Made by a program: the position numbers and the translations under genes
Shown here: positions 1 through 12,559 of the stretch, piece after piece
Layout: every line of letters begins with the position of its first letter
How positions within the stretch are numbered: position 1 is the stretch's first letter
Notes under the pieces: generated by a model
What the model was told of the DNA's origin: nothing
The model's input: only the letters and a program-made list of their open reading frames with translations
Database searches by the model: none
Source of the DNA: Tetragonia tetragonoides
Lineage: Eukaryota; Streptophyta; Magnoliopsida; Caryophyllales; Aizoaceae
Assembly (NCBI GenBank): GCA_038025085.1
Contig: CM076142.1
Location: forward strand, 2,827,501-2,891,500
Length of the DNA: 64,000 bases
Reading direction: 5' to 3'

Positions 1-1401
1 CCCATAGAGGTATGGAAGAGTTTGGGGGAAGAAGGTCTATTGTGGTTAGTTAGGCTTTTCAACGTGATCCTTAAATCCGCAAGGATGCCGGAGGAGTGGC
101 GACTCAGCACATTGATTCCTCTATACAAGAACAAAGGAGATATCCAAAGCTGCAACAACTATAGGGGTATTAAGCTACTCAGTCACACCATGAAGCTATG
201 GGAGAGAGTGATTGAGAAGAGACTAAGGAAGAGTACTCTAATCTCGGAGAACCAATTCGGTTTCATGCCAGGGAGGTCAACAACGGAAGCGATTCATCTG
301 ATTAGACGTTCTATGGAGCACTACAGAGAGAGACAAAGGGACTTGCACATGGTTTTCATTGATTTGGAGAAGGCGTATGACAGGGTACCCAGAGAAGTTT
401 TGTGGAGGTGCTTGGAAGCCAAGGGGGTTCCAGTCGCCTATATCCGAGTGATTAAGGATATGTATGAAGGAGTGAGGACTAGGGTCAGGATTACAGGAGG
501 GGAAACTGAGCAATTTTCTATAGATATTGGGTTACATCAAGGGTCATCGTTGAGTCCCTTTTTATTCGCAACCGTCATGGATGAGCTCACTAAGACTATC
601 CAGGGGGATGTGCCTTGGTGTATGTTGTTTGCCGACGACATTGTTCTGATAGACGAGACTACAGAAGGTGTTAACGCCAAATTGGAACTTTGGCGGGACA
701 CACTAGAGTCAAAAGGATTCAAGCTAAGTAGGACAAAGACCGAGTACTTGGAAGGCAAATTCACAAGAGATGGGGTTGCCTCGGATATGGAGATTAAGAT
801 TGGTACGGAGGTGGTACCGAAGAAGGATTGTTTCAAATATCTCGGTTCAATCATACAGGGCAACGGCGAGATTGACGATGACGTGACTCATCGTATCAGA
901 ACAGGGTGGCTAAAGTGGAGGAGTGCAACGGGAGTTCTATGTGACAGAAAAATCCCACTAAAACTTAAAGGAAAATTTTATTGTACAGCCATCAGGCCAG
1001 CTATGCTATATGGGGCGGAGTGTTGGCCGGTGAGGCAGGTGCATGTGCAGAAGATGCGGGTGACCGAGATGAGGATGCTTCGTTGGATGTGCAACTCTAC
1101 AAGAAGAGATAGAATTAGGAACGAAGTGTTGAGAGGCAAGGTGAGAGTGACCGATATCGACAACAAGATGCGAGAAACAAGGCTTAGGTGGCTTGGGCAT
1201 GTGAGGAGGAGACATCGTGATGCACCGGTGAGAAGGTGTGAGAGAATTACACTTAGAGATTGTAAACGAAGACGAGGACGCCCGAAGAAGACTTGGGAAG
1301 AGGTAATCAGGCAGGATTTGACCCGTCTAGATCTTACCGAGGACTTGGTCCTAGATAGGAGAGTATGGCGTAGCAGGATCCGTGTAGAAGATCCGCGTTA
1401 G
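1..1401 (+). CDS. LINE reverse transcriptase, C-terminal ~466 residues
   Basis: The frame is open from base 1 (no start inside the window) to the TAG at 1399-1401. It shows the RT palm and fingers typical of plant RTE elements: [33 protein letters not shown], the [15 protein letters not shown] motif A region, [13 protein letters not shown], and the catalytic FADDIVLI box near 630-655. After the thumb come ECWPVR and a C-terminal basic region with MRMLRWM and RLRWLGHV, as in this clade. The N-terminal AP-type endonuclease is not in the window. There is no internal stop across about 1.4 kb, so the copy is young or still under selection. The product would prime cDNA synthesis at a nicked chromosomal target. 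Confidence 0.88.
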   Translation, partial: PIEVWKSLGEEGLLWLVRLFNVILKSARMPEEWRLSTLIPLYKNKGDIQSCNNYRGIKLLSHTMKLWERVIEKRLRKSTLISENQFGFMPGRSTTEAIHLIRRSMEHYRERQRDLHMVFIDLEKAYDRVPREVLWRCLEAKGVPVAYIRVIKDMYEGVRTRVRITGGETEQFSIDIGLHQGSSLSPFLFATVMDELTKTIQGDVPWCMLFADDIVLIDETTEGVNAKLELWRDTLESKGFKLSRTKTEYLEGKFTRDGVASDMEIKIGTEVVPKKDCFKYLGSIIQGNGEIDDDVTHRIRTGWLKWRSATGVLCDRKIPLKLKGKFYCTAIRPAMLYGAECWPVRQVHVQKMRVTEMRMLRWMCNSTRRDRIRNEVLRGKVRVTDIDNKMRETRLRWLGHVRRRHRDAPVRRCERITLRDCKRRRGRPKKTWEEVIRQDLTRLDLTEDLVLDRRVWRSRIRVEDPR

Positions 1402-1726
1402 ATTAGGGTTGTGCATTGGCTAGTACTAGAGGTTGATTCAGTTTGTTTATAGCCTGTAGCGTCTCCTTCAATTTATGTTGCTCAGTAAGTAGAATCTTGT
1501 GTTAGTATGTTTACTGATTTACTTCCCTTGCCCTTTTGATCATTCTTCACTGCTTTAAAAAAAAAAAAAAAAAAAAAAAAACGTTTTCAAATGCATTTTC
1601 GAAAAAAAAAAAAAAGGTTTTTGTGGGTCTTTCGGAAACAGTCTCTCTTCTAGGCGACTAGTTAGGGGTAAGACTGCGTACATCTGGACCTCCCCAGACC
1701 CCGCCCTAGGCGGGACACTTACTGGG

Positions 1727-1757
<31 letters not shown>
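1..1757 (+). mobile_element. RTE-clade LINE, 3' portion with (TTG)n tail
   Basis: A non-LTR retrotransposon entering from the left edge. The reverse transcriptase frame (1-1401) is followed by a ~350 bp 3' UTR with two A-rich runs (about 1556-1580 and 1603-1614), then a GC-rich block (about 1630-1725) and a pure TTG microsatellite to 1757. A short-tandem-repeat tail instead of poly(A) is typical of RTE-type LINEs. The GC-rich end recurs in reverse orientation at 19238-19375 and 27369-27419, so this 3' end is shared with SINE-like or truncated copies elsewhere in the window. The 5' part (endonuclease) lies outside. The insertion abuts the polymerase epsilon fragment that starts near 1790. Confidence 0.85.
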
Positions 1758-1790
1758 GGGGGATTCACAGGATAAAATAGAGACTGATGT

Positions 1791-3597
1791 AAAGTTGCTA
1801 TATGTTTGATAGAAACCAAGCAAAGTTTGAAGCAGCTCAAGCATATGAGCCCATCACAATGGGAAAGAGGTAAGGCTTTTCTGCTTTGGTAGCCTTTATA
1901 TTATATAGAATGTTGCAACTGGCTACCTGTTCTTATTCTGTATGGAAGTCTTGTCGTGAATGTAGTATATTGAATATCTTGGATAATTTGCATGTTATCA
2001 ACAGCCAACAAAGACCTCAAGATTTTATCGATTATATCATGGATTTTCGTGAGTGCGGTGTTCCTTATCATGTTCGATTTGCTGTTGACAATGGTAATAT
2101 CGTGAACTTTGCCATGTTCTACAGAGTTCCCTTTTCTTTGCTGAAAATTTTGTCTACTTCTAGTCACTGTCTTTTGGTTCTGTATCATGCAGATATAAGT
2201 TGTGGACAATGGTATGATGTTAATGTATTTAGGCATCTAGCACTACATAGGAACTGTGCTTCAGAAGAGGATTGATGTATTGCAAGGTGCGGAAGTTCAC
2301 GTCTGTGCATTTGATATAGAGACTACAAAGCTTTTTTCTGAAATTTCTTGATGCTGAATATGATTTTGACGAACAAGGATATTTGATTATAAACAGAGGT
2401 ACAATTTAAAACCTCAATGTCTATTTTAATTTTTATATATACTTCTTTGAAATTAATTGTGGTTGCATTTGTATTACTTGTTACATCGCGTAAGCATATA
2501 TGTTGTTTTGTGGCTTTAAGCTTCTGTATAAGTTTTCGTATTGCATAAGTATACTCTTTGTACACTGCTAGACTAGCTTACTTTTGGCAATTGAGTCTTT
2601 TCATGGTTTGATGACTGCTCTTCCTATTCATATTCATAGAAAAACTGAAAAACTGGTGCAATCCTATCATTCAGCAGAACTGTTAAACCAATTATCTGGA
2701 AACTGAATCTCGAACAGATGAATTCACTGCATAATTATTAACTCTCAAATCATGCTTGGGTAGAAAGTAACAACTTAACTCTTAAGTCATTGTTTTGGGC
2801 TATTTGTTGTATTTGCATAGCATCAGCTTCCCCGATTTATTTTTACTGAATTGCTTCCTGCATGGTTTTCAGTAGATGATGATGAATAATCTTTTGGTTT
2901 TCAGTGTGTTGGGGAAGATATAGAGGATTTGGAATACACTCCAAAAGCAGAATTTGAAGGAAGTTTCAGATCGGCAAATTTGAAAAATGAGGTGAATTTT
3001 TTTAATATTATTGTAGGTTTTTTCTAAGTTGCAGAATCCTACTTGGCGCTTTTGGCAGCTTATACTGTACTGCGGATTGCCTAATTGATTTGTCACAGGA
3101 AGAGCTTCTAAAATGCTGGTTTTGTCGACATACCAAGGGGATTTCTTTGATTGGCCTTTTGGAATGCAGAGCAGCTCACCATGGTTTGAAAATGAGTGAT
3201 GTGTGTATCTTGTTTCTTTCAATTATGCAATTTTGTGATGTGATCCATATATAATCAACGACTAAGATCATTACAACGTCAACGTAAATGCATTCTATTT
3301 GTGTTTATTTGGATATGATTCATTTCATTCCAGGTATTCATGCTCTGAAATTCTCCAAAATCAATGTAGTGTTGGGACTTGGGAACAACAACCCTACTAC
3401 ATATTTATTTGATTCTTGTTCTTTTTTCCTTTCTAAGTGAGGTATATTTTTTTGTTTGGATATTGCAGGAAATTGACTTTCAGAGTGACAAGGTTCAAGT
3501 TGAATCTCGTGCCAAATTTTCTTGTCATCTGGATTGTTTTTCCTGGGTAAAGCGTGATCGCTATCTCCCACAGGGGAGTTAGGACCTGAAGGTGAAT
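1791..3597 (+). pseudogene. POL2: DNA polymerase epsilon catalytic subunit fragment (exonuclease domain)
   Basis: Five exon-like pieces separated by intron-like DNA match the N-terminal and exonuclease region of Pol epsilon. 1808-1869 encodes NQAKFEAAQAYEPITMGKR before a GTAAGG donor; 2005-2093 encodes RPQDFIDYIMDFRECGVPYH; 2193-2400 begins ISCGQWYDV, shifts frame and continues with AEVHVCAFDIETTKL (Exo I, FDIET at 2310-2324); 2904-2993 encodes CVGEDIEDLEYTPKAEFEG; about 3100-3190 carries GDFFDWPF (Exo II, 3137-3160) then shifts frame; 3471-3597 encodes RAKFSCHLDCFSWVKRDRYL and PQGS followed by TAG at 3580, where Gln is usual. About a dozen residues are missing after AEYD. Introns are retained, so this is a broken DNA-level duplicate, not a retrocopy. 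Later exons are absent. Confidence 0.85.
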
Positions 3598-3654
3598 AAT
3601 CTGTTTCTTGGTGTTCTCTAGCTGTCTAATTTGATTGCAACGAATTTAGATTCA

Positions 3655-4211
3655 GGCTCCGTTTGGTTGGGGTGAAAACAGTTTTCCAATTTTCCGATGT
3701 TTGGTTTACAATGGAAAGGAAAATGATTTTTAGGGGGAAAAGCATTTTTACCTATATAGGTGTAAATGTTTTCCCTTCAAAAAGAAGGGAAAACGGTTTT
3801 CCGTTGGTAGGACACTATAATCCCGGAGCACTAATAATGGACTTGATCATCGAGTTTGGTTGTCGGGGCTTCGGGCCATAAAATCAAACCCGCACCCGAC
3901 TTGATTGGGCCTTCGGACGAACTTCTGGGTCACTTTCTCAATTTTGTTTCTTTTCTTCAAATAATTATAATTTTTGACTCCGATATGCGCTTGAGGTGAT
4001 TTTTTTTTGAACCTACCTAACTTTTCAAGATCTACGCAACTATGTTAACAGATTTTATTTTTTTTAGAAAAAATAGTTTTTTAGGAAAATTATTTTCCAT
4101 TGTAACCAAACAACGAAAAATGTGAACGGAAATACATTTTACACTGAAAATGATTTTCAGCTGAAAATACTTTTTAGTTGAAAACGATTTTCCGCCCAAC
4201 CAAACAGAGCC
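3655..4211. mobile_element. Tourist/Harbinger-like MITE
   Basis: Terminal inverted repeats of about 32 bp: the left end begins GGCTCCGTTTGGTTGGGG and the right end reads, in reverse complement, GGCTCTGTTTGGTTGGGC, both continuing into GAAAA-rich arms. The trinucleotide TCA is directly repeated at 3652-3654 and 4212-4214, as expected of a 3 bp Harbinger-type target duplication. The 557 bp interior is AT-rich with no transposase frame, so it is non-autonomous. It sits at the downstream edge of the polymerase epsilon fragment. Confidence 0.75.
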
Positions 4212-4566
4212 TCAGAGTGACAATAAGAATTTCATACCCAGTGGTTGGACCATAGGATGAGATTGAGGATAATAAGAATTACTAGAAAAAAATTAACTTC
4301 TAATCTATACTCTAAGATTAAGGAGTAGTGCTACTTCGCCTCACATTGAACTTGAAATTGATGAACACTTGATGAAAACAATTCATGAACTAAACATAAA
4401 GTAATAATAGGTTAGATACAAAGTATGGGCAATTAAGATGTTAGTTACTCCTATCAAATAATATCTTTATATTACTGGTAGGTAAGACTTAAGAGTCCTT
4501 AATTGAAGACTTCTCTTGGCTCTCGTAATGTTATTTTCCAATGATTTCCACTTATTCTCTTCGATT

Positions 4567-4870
4567 GGGTAAGGAATTATCACTGATTAGAAGTAATTGG
4601 GTAAGATATCGTCATTGATTTCCAATGATCGGGTAAGATCCTGCTACAAATACGTAAGCTATTGACACTGATATGTGGGTAGAGATGTGTTATTTTCCAC
4701 TGATCTCCACTGATTTGTAAGGTACCGTCATTGGTTTCCACCAATTGGATAATGTTCGGTCACTGATCCTCACCGATTCAATAAAGTCCGGTCACTAATT
4801 TCCATTAATTTGGTAAGGTCATGTCAGTGACTTCCACGGATTGGATAAGATCCAATAAAGTGGAAATTAA
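4567..4870 (+). repeat. Degenerate ~32 bp minisatellite
   Basis: A core like GGTAAG-n5-GTCAcTGATTTCCA recurs with unit starts near 4568, 4599, 4631, 4717, 4748, 4780, 4812 and 4844, a spacing of 31-32 bp apart from one diverged stretch. Units differ at many positions. It lies 250-550 bp upstream of the anthranilate synthase TATA box. Confidence 0.7.
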
Positions 4871-5102
4871 CACACCATTGATGACATATTTTTCCTTCTT
4901 TAAAGTCTTTTACAATGGCAAAGACAAACCCAGCACGTTGGGCCATTAGTAGTTGAATCATGAAACTTCGCAATCCGTAGGGCTAAAAGTGGTTAAGATA
5001 TGTCCATCCTTTTTATGGGTTAATGACGTTGCCGTATCTCTAGTTTTTTACCCAGCAGCCCAATTTGTACAGATCAAATAGTACTACTGGATTGACCAAT
5101 AA

Positions 5103-5110
5103 TATAAATA
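5103..5110 (+). promoter_or_regulatory. TATA box of anthranilate synthase gene
   Basis: TATAAATA lies about 190 bp upstream of the ATG at 5295. It is followed by a pyrimidine-rich CT leader typical of plant 5' UTRs. A 10 bp direct repeat (GGCCTAATCC) follows immediately. Confidence 0.6.
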
Positions 5111-5294
5111 GGCCTAATCCAACAAACCAACTTTCAGGCCTAATCCTAGCTCATTTAAGACTACCTCATTTCCTTCTTCCCTCGCTCTCGCTTTCACTCA
5201 GAATCAGAACCTCTCTCTCACCTTTCCTCTCTTTCTCATTTTCTCTCTCCTCACTTCAAATTCCATTTCTGCGTAAGTGTGTGATGCTCTGAGA

Positions 5295-8200
5295 ATGGCA
5301 ATGGAAGCCCTAGCCGTTATTCCTAATCGCCCGATGATCTCTCTCTCTCCTCATCACCACCACCGTTCGATTTCTCCTCTCTCCTTCTCACCCGTTCATC
5401 GCTCTCTCAACAACAACCTCAGTCTCTCTCACTCTCTCTCTCCTCGCCGCCCTCTCTTCACTCTCAAATGCTCCGCTACTTGTCCCCCCTCTCTCGGTAC
5501 TCTCTCTCTCTCTCTCCTCTCTATTGGGTTAAAAATTGGAAAATGCTGATTCACATGTTGTATATTTGAAAATTGATTAATGCAAAATGTTGATTTTGTT
5601 TGTTTGTTTGTTTATTTAGAATTTGATTGATTGAATGCGAAATGCTGATGACGAATTGATTAATCGAATTCAAAATCAAAATGGCTGATTTTTTTTTTTG
5701 GAATTGTATTGATTGATTGTTTTTTGAATATGTACAGCGGAGAATTCGGCGAAGTTTGTTGAAGCGTCGAAGAAAGGGAATTTGATACCTTTGTATAGGT
5801 GTATTTTTTCCGATCATTTGACGCCGGTACTTGCTTACCGGTGTTTAGTGAAAGAAGATGATAGAGAAGCGCCGAGTTTTTTGTTCGAGTCCGTCGAACC
5901 TGGGAAGAACTCAAGTGTTGTAAGATTAAGTCTCATTTCTTAATATCTTTGTTTCAAATTAGTTTTTGAACTTCAATGAGTAACAAATTACCAGAAAGAT
6001 AACATTGTGTACCTGCCAAATGTTTGAAGGATTTTATTTATAAAACTAGTGATTTTTTTTTGAAGCGTTTCTTTGCTAACTTTAAGAAATTAAGTGGTTT
6101 TTATGTGGTTTAGACAACACTTCTCCTTGATTTTGGATGTCAGAAATATGGAATTTAAAAGTATCATACGTATGGACAGTTTTATGTGATTTTGGAAGTG
6201 TCTCTTTGCCAATTTTAATAATTTTTAAGTGGTTTTAAAATCACTTTCTGTTTTTCTTTTCTGCTTTATCTGCGAGATTTATGGTTTGAGTATCAAAAAG
6301 GGAGGGAAAATTGTTGATGATTTTGGCATAAATGATAGCATTTGGTGGTTTTTGTAGGGAAGATACAGTGTTGTTGGGGCTCAGCCGAGCATGGAAATTG
6401 TGGCGAAGGAGAATCTGGTGACTGTTATGGATCACCATCAAGGAACGAGGACAGAGGAATTTGTGGAGGATCCCATGTCGGTGCCAAGGAAAATTATGGA
6501 AGATTGGAAGCCACAGCTGATTGATGAACTTCCTGATGCGTTCTGTGGTGAGTTGAATCTGGATGATTTGTTTCTTTAAATGCGTCCTTGACAGGTATAA
6601 AAATGGGAAATAATATATTGATTGCTTACTTTATTTGTTCCTCATTCAGATAGAATTAGCTGTATATGATGGGGCTGACATTTATCGCAACAATGTTAGA
6701 ATTATTGCTTGCCTAGTTTTAGCTGTGAGGAGACAGGTGTTAGAAAAGAACTTAACCCTGATTAGGAATATTACGTTTTTAGATTGTTTTAATTGAAGAT
6801 CGTGTTATATCAATGTGCATGCTTGTGCAATTAGATCATCACATCATATGTATGTGCGTCTCTCAATTATGTGTGGTCTCTCAATTGTGTGCATGGACAT
6901 CATTGTGTTAACTTGGATTAACTTCCACATGTACATGCGTGTTTGAACTAACAAGTGTTTGTCCTAGACTGGTTAATGTCAGGTGAATTTGCATATATGT
7001 ACTATAAAATGTGCATATTAGTTGGCCTTTTATGCCAGGTGAATGACAGTTATGTTGGTTTCAGGACAGTCGGCATTTCGTGCACCCAATTACGGATGCG
7101 AGTTCTGTTCTGGTGTATTTATCAGTTGTCTTAATTAGAAGCCTCTGATTCTGTGCGTTTGATTACTTTTCAACTAACTTATTATGGTCTCGCTCTATTT
7201 AAAGGACTAGTGGTTCCTTTCCTTCTGTGAACTCTAATTTGCTCCTAATAATCCACTTGAATGAATGTTGTGTCCGTGACTCCATGCTTAACGTAACCGC
7301 AACATGACCAATATACCAAACAGTCCTGTCTTGTCCTCTCTTACATGATTTATTCATAAGATCGATCGCAATATTTCCACTTTATTGTGTAATCGTACTC
7401 TACATAACTACAAATACACAATCTTTCTTGTGATTGATCATGCAGTCAAATGCTCCACCCAATTCACGAAGGATGTAGTTTTTCACCTTACAGTTTACAT
7501 GGACATTATGGAGGCAAAGTATAAACCATCTTGTGTACATCTATCAAATCTATTATTGTTTTTGCCGCTTCTTCTATATTTCTACTGGGACTACTTTTGT
7601 AGCTAGAAAAGTTACAATTTACTTTCTGTTAAGGAAATTTGGTTTTATGATAAACACCGAGAAAGGACCATAGACACACTAATATCCCTATCCATATATT
7701 AGCAATTGACATCTCGGTAGCTTTTAAGAAACCACTTGTGTTCTTATGTTGTTTTTCTGGATTTTTTATCAGGTGGATGGATTGGTTATTTTTCATATGA
7801 TACAGTTCGTTATGTTGAGAAGAAGAAGATTCCATTTTCAAGTGCACCTTATGATGACAGAAACCTTCCTGATCTTAATCTAGGCTTGTATGATGATGTA
7901 ATTGTATTTGATCATGTGGAGAAGGTATGTTTATGTAGGTCTATTGATGTTTATCCTTCCATGCATAGTCTTTGCCACACCTTTTATCTTTCCATTACTT
8001 TTCATATGAAATCGTGCCTCAATTTTGTCACTCATACATCCGCTACAATATAAAACCATGAAACTCAATTAGTAGAATAGATGGAGACTGTTGCAGAATA
8101 AGATATTGGTATTTTAGCCTTATTGATAGTGGAAGTGAAAGGCTAATATGATACTGATTGTATCTGAGAGAGAAAATGTAGATATGGAAAAAATCATATT

Positions 8201-11200
8201 ACAACGCGCAGGTGGAATGAGATCTGTGTTTTTGAGAGAGAGACTGTAGATAATGATCTCACTCAAAATTGTTTGACATTTCAAATGGGATCCTGTGTGA
8301 TTGAACCTCTATGTATGTATGATGAAATAGCAAAGAAAATGAGATAGTCTCTGTCTATGTATAGTGGAGTATCCGTCCTGAATTTTCTCTTAATTGATTA
8401 ACTATTTTGTGACATTAGAAAGCATATGTGATACACTGGGTTCGGCTGGACCATTTTTCTTCCGTTGAGGAGGCATTTGAGGATGGAACGAACCGGTTGG
8501 AGAACTTGCTGTCTAGAGTGCATGGCATAGCCACGTGAGTAGTTTGTAGAGTTCTACTAATGTTGTTTTAAGTAGAACGTTTCGTTTTATCTCGAGCTAA
8601 TGATGGGTTTTCATTGTTCAGCCCTAGGTTGGCACCTGGCTCTATAAAATTACATACAAGTCACTTTGGTAAAGCATTGGAGAAGTCAAATATGACAAGG
8701 GAAGAATACAAGAAGGCTGTCTTGCAAGCCAAGGAACATATCTTGGCTGGTGACATATTTCAAATTGTATTAAGTCAGCGTTTTGAGAGACGGACGTTTG
8801 CAGATCCATTTGAAGTCTATAGGGCATTAAGAATTGTCAATCCTAGTCCGTATATGGCATATCTACAGGCATGTTTCTTCCATTATTCTTGTTCTTTGAA
8901 ATGTTTGTTTGCTCATTTCCGCTTACCAGCTTTATCATATTTTTGCATTATGTCAGGCAAGAGGGTGCATCATGGTTGCCTCGAGTCCAGAAATTCTTAC
9001 CCGTGTTAAAAAGGTATCTCATAATTCCTTCACTAAACTGTTGCTCTTTTACTTCTATTAAGAGTTTGCTGAAAGAGCTCTTGGCAATAACACGCTACAC
9101 GCATCTTCATTTTGTTTACTTGGCATCTTGAAACTGCTTTTGTTTGAAAATCAGATAATCTTGTTTCATTATGTTATAGGAGTCCAGAAGCCTTTGTGTG
9201 TCAGAATTTTGCATTTCTGTTGCCTTTTCTGATTAATATTGATATTTCTGATTGTGTTTAAATGTAGGGGAAAGTTACCAACAGACCTCTTGCTGGAACT
9301 GTCAGAAGAGGAAAGACGCCGATAGAGGATGTCATGTTGGAAAACCAGCTTCTGAATGATAAAAAGCAATGTGCTGAGCACATCATGCTGGTTGATTTGG
9401 GAAGGAATGATGTCGGAAAGGTTCTTTCATGATCTCCCCACAGTTTTCTTGTTAATTTAACTAACGACCTGATTACGTTCCTTGGTGCTGTCTGTCAATA
9501 TGTTTGATTTCTGTCCTCTTCTTGCAAACATGAATATAAACCAATATCTGATAAATGTAGTTGAAGCAGGTTTCAAAAATTGGTTCCGTGAATGTTGAAA
9601 GGCTTATGAATATTGAGAGATATTCCCATGTGATGCATATCAGCTCCACTGTAAGTAACATTCTTTTTTATTTTCTTGTGTCAATGGATCTTGTGGTTAT
9701 TTTGTTTCTTCAGTTTAATTTAGTGGCTGAGGCATAGATGAGTTGGCGTAGTTAAAGAAGGTAGTGTGTGCTATGCATAAATTTAATGTGTGAACATTCA
9801 GTGAGAGGAATTTATAATTTGATCCTTTTTTTCCTGCTTGATTCATTTATAATTTGATTCTTTTATTCCTGCTTGATTCATATACAGTCCATCCTGCTAA
9901 AAGGGAAGGAGAAAATATGTGCTGTCAGTAGGATTCTTCTATGGTCCTATTGCGCTTGCACTTTCTTTCTTATAACATAGGTATTAAAGTTATATGAATC
10001 TCTTGAAAGACAAGCCTTGTCCTTACTGGCTCCTTTTAGGAATACTTGCTATTTTGGGGTGGATTTATGTTTCCCATGGTGTTCTTGTCAATGCATAGTC
10101 AGACTTCAAGTTTTTAGCCAGCACAACCTGCATTGTGATAGAGGTTTCGATGACAGGTTCTGCATTTTCTTATTCCTTTTTGCTTATTCTGCAGGTAACT
10201 GGTGAACTGCTTGATCATCTAACGAGTTGGGATGCATTACGTGCTGCTTTGCCTGTTGGAACAGTTAGTGGAGCACCAAAGGTTCCTCTCTCCATCCCCT
10301 CCACCAGCTCTTTTCTTCTCTCTTCTCTCTTCTCTTCGATCCTTGATTTATTTTTTCCATCTTAAAATGATGCTCTGTGTTGAGTTAGTAATATAGACTT
10401 TGTTTCATTTGTTTGCATGTGATGAATTATGCAGTTGTGCTTAGGGTGGGTATAGTATTTGTGCTTTTCTATCTAGTTACCTTGTAGACCAAAGGTGGAT
10501 TGAAGGGTAGAAGATGATTATGTGATGGCTTTAGTTATGATTATTCACTCCTATCTCAGAAGATCTGCTGTAAGATATTTGCCATACGGCCATACCTATA
10601 TACAATCAATATTCCCATAAAGTACTTCCTGGCTGATGTACCAAGAAAGGTTTATGATGGTACCAAATATGCTTGGGCTATTGTGCCAGGGATGCTTTTA
10701 GCTACTTAACTTTGATAGATGCTTGAAATCAAAGGTTTTTAAAAATGTTTTATTTGTCTACTTGCCTCCCCTCTCTTTGATAGTCTGTATATTAGTTTTA
10801 CTTTGCAGTCATTGATAAATGAAATCATTGGAAGATGTTACTTCAATTTGGGTGCGAGGGGTTGTTGAAATCAAGAAGTGGAGCTGACGGACCAAACTGT
10901 CTTATGTTATTTATTTGCCAGTTTTATGTTGGCCCAACATTAGTTTTGCATTTGGTGGCTTGGGATTGCCAGCCAAAATTATCTTCATTTGAACAATAAT
11001 AATCTATTGCGGTCCTAAAACTTAGCTGCTTCATCCTTTTTACTGGCGTTGAAAAAGAAAAACTATACTTCAGAGGAATGTCTTTCATCTTTTGTTTGTT
11101 CCGTTGGTTATAATGCTTATTCTTGGTCAACATGTCTGCCATGTAGGTCAAAGCTATGGAGTTGATAGATCAGCTTGAAGTTAATAGACGAGGGCCATAT

Positions 11201-11464
11201 AGCGGTGGATTTGGTGGCATCTCATACACTGGCGATATGGATATAGCTCTAGCTTTGAGAACTATGGTTTTCTCAACTGCAACACGATATGATACAATGT
11301 ATTCTTACAATGATGCTGATAGGAGAAGAGAATGGGTTGCCCACCTTCAAGCCGGAGCTGGCATTGTTGCCGATAGTGACCCAGGGGATGAACAGAGGGA
11401 ATGTGAAAATAAGGCTGCTGGACTTGCCCGTGCAATTGATCTTGCTGAGTCATCTTTACTGTAG
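5295..11464 (+). CDS. ASA: Anthranilate synthase alpha subunit, plastidial
   Basis: Converts chorismate to anthranilate, the first step of tryptophan synthesis, in plastids with a glutamine amidotransferase beta subunit. Eleven exons keep phase throughout: 5295-5496, 5738-5919, 6358-6547, 7773-7924, 8419-8534, 8622-8868, 8957-9013, 9268-9420, 9570-9650, 10195-10281, 11147-11464. The total is 1785 nt, 594 aa, the usual length. Residues 1 to about 60 are a Ser/Leu/Arg-rich transit peptide. FLFESVEPG (about 115-123) lies in the tryptophan feedback region, with NPSPYM near 353. The chorismate-binding core is complete: [49 protein letters not shown] and [12 protein letters not shown]. Intron 6 starts with GC (8869-8870), a GC-AG intron. 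The leader holds a CT-rich stretch. This copy looks functional; a partial paralogue lies at 21379-24321. Confidence 0.95.
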
Positions 11465-12559
11465 AAAGAATAGAGGTCAAGGAACCTTTCACCTAGTGGT
11501 TTGCAATTTTTTCTTTGATGTGGAAAATTCATGTCACAGTTGTGCCCCTCTGGAAGTGGTGAAAGGCTGAAAGCTATATGCCAGCCCTTAGGGTGGCGAG
11601 TTGTGTCCAGGACCTACAGGAATTTGTGTGATGCCTTTACAGATTAAGAAACACAGCGACGAGGCATTCTTGTCGCAATAGCTGGTCCATGAAATATGAA
11701 TTTACTGCAGTTGGGGAAAGGGTAGACCAGAATCAGGTAATTTTGTATGTTAGATAGATCAAACTTGTTGTAGGCACATAAATTGTGTGACAAAATGTAA
11801 TGTGAAGCTGTTATTTAGCTGTTCAGACTGGAAACCTTGGTGTCCATTGTTCTGTATCCGAGTTCTGCCATGTTTCTGTAATTATGTTCTGTGGATAGAT
11901 TCTCAGGCTCCTCCATGACTTTGGGAGGTAAACTGCTGAATGATTATGCAACTTCAAACATTTTTCAGGTTCTCGTTCTTGCAATTTAAAGTGTCTTCTG
12001 GTTTCTCCTTTTGTGGACTCTTATCAGGTGAGGGATTTTGTTATCTTTGTGGACGCCAAAAGGTAGCATGCCATTGCCAGGCATTCTGGCTCTCGTACTT
12101 GATTCTGATTGCTGAAAGCAAAGTTGATTTGCTGCTTAAAGCAAGTGATTCAGCATCAATTTTTAGCACACTAATAACTTCAGGAAAGGTTGAACACAAA
12201 TTTTATCTCTAATTAATTATGTAATTTCCCCCCCAAGTTTGGTAGGATTTCAAAGCAAAAGAAAAACCCAGTCTAAACTTCTTGACCACCAAAATCTGAC
12301 ATCTTAATGCTTGTAAATCGTAAATTGTAATTACTCCTTAAAAAGATTAAGAGTTACTTGTTTGATTTGATATAAAATGGTTCCTCCATTCTAAAATTGG
12401 GTAAGGAGGGAGTACGAAATAAATGAAGTGATAGAAAAACTATTTCAATGATTGTAAATACTCCAGTCATTTCTATTCAATTTCCTCTCTTTTTTGTCCT
12501 TTTTTTTCTTCTCTTTTTAAACTTAGAAAATCAAACACGATACGATAGTAAACAAAGTT
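11465..12559. other. 3' flank of anthranilate synthase gene
   Basis: The 3' UTR and downstream AT-rich DNA. Short frames such as 11940-12212 lack family resemblance and look like chance. The target-site copy GTAAACAAAGTT at 12548-12559 marks the start of the next insertion. Confidence 0.5.

Larger units (their letters stand above)
4215..5294. other. Intergenic region upstream of anthranilate synthase
   Basis: No gene is visible. The centre (about 4560-4870) is a decayed 32 bp minisatellite and the 3' end holds the TATA box and CT-rich leader of the anthranilate synthase gene. Confidence 0.6.

Noticed and set aside
1006..1215. Minus-strand frames under the LINE RT
   Set aside because: Antisense shadows of a well-supported RT frame.
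3379..3582. ORF 3379-3582 as a stand-alone small gene
   Set aside because: Its second half is the CHLDCFSWVKRD exon of the polymerase epsilon fragment and its start is intron-like.
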